Origin: an uncultured Ruminococcus sp.
GTDB lineage: Bacteria; Bacillota; Clostridia; Oscillospirales; Ruminococcaceae
Length of the DNA stretch: 5,928 nucleotides
Direction: 5' to 3'
Assembly (NCBI GenBank): GCA_937898375.1
Contig: CALEJX010000231.1
Location: forward strand, 1 to 5,928
This document shows positions 4,000 to 5,928 of the stretch, one piece after another (within the stretch, counting starts at the first letter, position 1; each line of letters starts with the position of its first letter). The translations under genes and the position numbers were made by a program. A model generated the notes under the pieces. It worked only from the letters and a program-made list of their open reading frames with translations, did not search any database and was not told where the DNA came from.

Positions 4000-5928
4000 A
4001 ACAGCGCCCCTATCTGATATACCCCACAGCCGCAAAGCCATGCCACCATGCACTGCATTATCACAACGCCTACTGTCTGTATCCTTGAATTAAGTTCTCT
4101 CTTTATGGTCGCCACCGCCGCAACACATGGAGTGTAAAGCAGGGTGAATACAAGAAAGCTCAGTGCGGAGAGTGTGGAGAATGCTCCCGAAAGGGCAGTG
4201 CCAAGATTTGCAGTGCTTGTGTTCATCAGCACCGCCATTGTGCTTACTACCGCTTCTTTTGCAGTGAAGCCCGAAATAAGCGAGGTTGTCACTCTCCAAT
4301 CTGCAAAGCCCAAAGGCTTGAATATTGGCGATATAGCCTGACCGATAAGGGCGAGCAGACTGTCGGAGGAGTCTTTTACAACATTGAGCTTTGCGTCAAA
4401 GGTCTCCAAGAACCATATTATGATAGTCGCAAAGAATATCACCGTGAAAGCTCTCTGTATAAAGTCCTTTGCCTTGTCCCAAAGAAGAAGTCCCACGCTT
4501 TTTGCCGAAGGCAGACGATAGTTAGGAAGCTCCATTACAAACGGCACAGGCTTGCCACGGAAAGCCGTGTTTTTCAGTATCAGCGCAACTATTATCCCAA
4601 GCACTATTCCTGTTATGTATAAGCCTATCATCACAAGCGCCTGATATTTCTTGAAAAACGCCGCACAGAAAACTGCGTAAATAGGGATCTTCGCCGAACA
4701 GCTCATGTAAGGGGTAAGAAGTATGGTCATTTTTCTGTCACGGTCTGATACAAGCGTTCTCGTCGCCATTATCGCAGGCACAGAACAGCCAAAGCCTATG
4801 AGCATAGGCACAAAGCTCCGTCCCGAAAGACCTATCTTTCTAAGAAGCTTGTCCATTACAAACGCCACTCTTGCCATGTAGCCTGTGTCCTCTAGTATTG
4901 ACAGGAAGAAGAACAGCGTCACTATTATAGGAAGAAAGCTCAGCACGCTTCCAACGCCTGCGAAAACGCCGTTTATTATAAGGCTGTGTACAACAGGGTT
5001 TATGCCGTAGGCTGTAAGCCCCTTGTCCGCCAGAGCGGTGAGCTTGTCGATACCGAGAGAAAGCCAATCGGAAAGGGTGGAGCCGATAACATTGAACGTG
5101 AGGAAGAACACAAGAAACATTATCCCGAAAAATACAGGCAGTGCAGTGTATTTTCCCGTTAAAATGCGGTCTATTTTCACGCTCCGCTTGTGTTCTCGGC
5201 TCTCGTGGCATTTCACAACGCTTATGGAGACCACTTTTTCGATAAAGTCATATCGCATATCCGCAAGCGCCGCATTTCTGTCAAGCCCCGATTCGTCCTC
5301 CATTTCCACTATGCAGTGTTCAAGAAGTTCAAGCTCGTTCTGATCCAGCTCAAGCTGATCTTCAATATGCTTGTCGCCCTCGATAAGCTTTGAAGCGCAA
5401 AATCTCGGCGGTATGCCTGCACGGTTGGCGTGGTCCATGATAAGGTGAACGACAGCGTGTATACATCTGTGAACAGCAGAGTCGTCAGCGCAGAAGTCTG
5501 TGACCACTGGCTTTGTTTTGTTTCGAGCTGTCTCAACAGCCTTGTTTATAAGGTCTGAGATACCCTCGCCCTTTGCCGCACTTATTGGTATAACAGGTAT
5601 GCCAAGTGCGTCGCTCATCATTTTTACATCTATCGTTCCGCCGTTTGCTCTTACCTCGTCCATCATATTTAGGGCAAGCACCATTGGCACACGCAGTTCC
5701 AGAAGCTGTAAAGTGAGATACAGATTTCGTTCGATATTGGTGGCGTCAACAATGTTTATGATGCCGTCAGGCTTTTCGTTTATTATGTAGTCACGGGTGA
5801 CTATCTCTTCCTGCGTGTAAGGTCGCAGAGAGTATATTCCCGGCAGATCCACCACAGTGCAGTTTTTCTGTCCCTTTATGTCGCCGACTTTCTGCTCAAC
5901 TGTTACGCCGGGGAAGTTTCCGACGTGC
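3996..5928 (-). CDS. feoB: ferrous iron transport protein B (N-terminus cut off)
   Basis: This is the membrane permease with a GTP-binding domain that brings Fe2+ into the cell. The frame is open to the right window edge (first full codon at 5927), giving 643 visible residues. Only about 30 residues with the P-loop are missing. Visible numbering: G2/switch I GNFPGVTVE 3-11, G3 DLPG 27-30, G4 NMMD 87-90, G5 SAAKG 116-120. A helical cytoplasmic region follows (~140-245), then the membrane part from ~260. Gate motifs are intact: GFGCSVPAIMATR 378-390, SCSAKIPIYA 409-418 and TPCVAAVATIKRE 599-611, with the conserved gate cysteines. The end is LCGCGVYQIGALL. The stop overlaps the start of the Cys-rich partner gene by 4 bp. 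A GTG at 5853-5855 is not the start, because the frame and the FeoB match continue upstream of it. Promoter and any feoA lie outside the window. Confidence 0.98.
   Translation of the reverse strand, partial: HVGNFPGVTVEQKVGDIKGQKNCTVVDLPGIYSLRPYTQEEIVTRDYIINEKPDGIINIVDATNIERNLYLTLQLLELRVPMVLALNMMDEVRANGGTIDVKMMSDALGIPVIPISAAKGEGISDLINKAVETARNKTKPVVTDFCADDSAVHRCIHAVVHLIMDHANRAGIPPRFCASKLIEGDKHIEDQLELDQNELELLEHCIVEMEDESGLDRNAALADMRYDFIEKVVSISVVKCHESREHKRSVKIDRILTGKYTALPVFFGIMFLVFFLTFNVIGSTLSDWLSLGIDKLTALADKGLTAYGINPVVHSLIINGVFAGVGSVLSFLPIIVTLFFFLSILEDTGYMARVAFVMDKLLRKIGLSGRSFVPMLIGFGCSVPAIMATRTLVSDRDRKMTILLTPYMSCSAKIPIYAVFCAAFFKKYQALVMIGLYITGIVLGIIVALILKNTAFRGKPVPFVMELPNYRLPSAKSVGLLLWDKAKDFIQRAFTVIFFATIIIWFLETFDAKLNVVKDSSDSLLALIGQAISPIFKPLGFADWRVTTSLISGFTAKEAVVSTMAVLMNTSTANLGTALSGAFSTLSALSFLVFTLLYTPCVAAVATIKRELNSRIQTVGVVIMQCMVAWLCGCGVYQIGALL

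Noticed and set aside
3997..4053. Upstream ATG giving a 66-residue Cys-rich protein
   Set aside because: The family is about 50 residues and starts just before the helix; the ATGA overlap and the AGGGG site favour the internal start.
5309..5536. Minus-strand open frames inside feoB in other frames
   Set aside because: They overlap the conserved helical region of FeoB and show no domain of their own.
5853..5855. GTG as a possible feoB start
   Set aside because: The FeoB switch I segment and the open frame continue upstream to the window edge, so this GTG is an internal valine just before the DLPG motif.

Overview
The window looks like chromosomal DNA from a low-to-mid GC Gram-positive anaerobe of the class Clostridia. 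A Ruminococcus-like gut or rumen bacterium is my best guess, inferred from gene content and style rather than from a marker gene. The support is: near-consensus TTGACA/TATAAT promoters with 17-18 bp spacers, strong Shine-Dalgarno sites, hairpin terminators with T tracts, a FeoB gene followed by a tiny cysteine-rich membrane protein, and a GGDEF enzyme with a LacI-like ligand-sensing domain.

Layout, left to right. (1) 1-1739, minus strand: a diguanylate cyclase-type protein (LacI/PBP-like sensor, GAF-like middle, GGDEF), cut off at its C-terminus by the window edge. Its promoter is at 1848-1876 and its leader is about 100 nt. (2) 1740-2150: a gene-free stretch with that promoter and leader, a strong terminator (2036-2074) and a 10-bp-arm palindromic repeat (2100-2122). 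(3) 2151-3080, minus strand: a single-gene unit for an alpha/beta hydrolase of the acyl-CoA thioesterase/BAAT C-terminal type, with a promoter at 3175-3203. (4) 3267-3802, plus strand: a divergently transcribed half-size EamA/DMT membrane protein. It has a perfect consensus promoter and a roughly 70-nt leader containing a stable hairpin. (5) 3815-3854: a terminator shared by convergent genes. (6) 3853-5928, minus strand: feoB (N-terminal ~30 residues outside the window) overlapping by 4 bp (ATGA) with a 48-residue FeoB-associated Cys-rich membrane protein.

How the genes work together: only the feo pair is a clear functional unit, for ferrous iron uptake. The other three genes are monocistronic, each with its own promoter, and nothing ties them to one pathway. 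I found no obviously new multi-gene system. The most interesting items are the ligand-sensing cyclase that lacks the RxxD inhibitory site, the structured leader before the half-size transporter, and the short GTAGGG-type palindromes, one of which abuts a ribosome-binding site.
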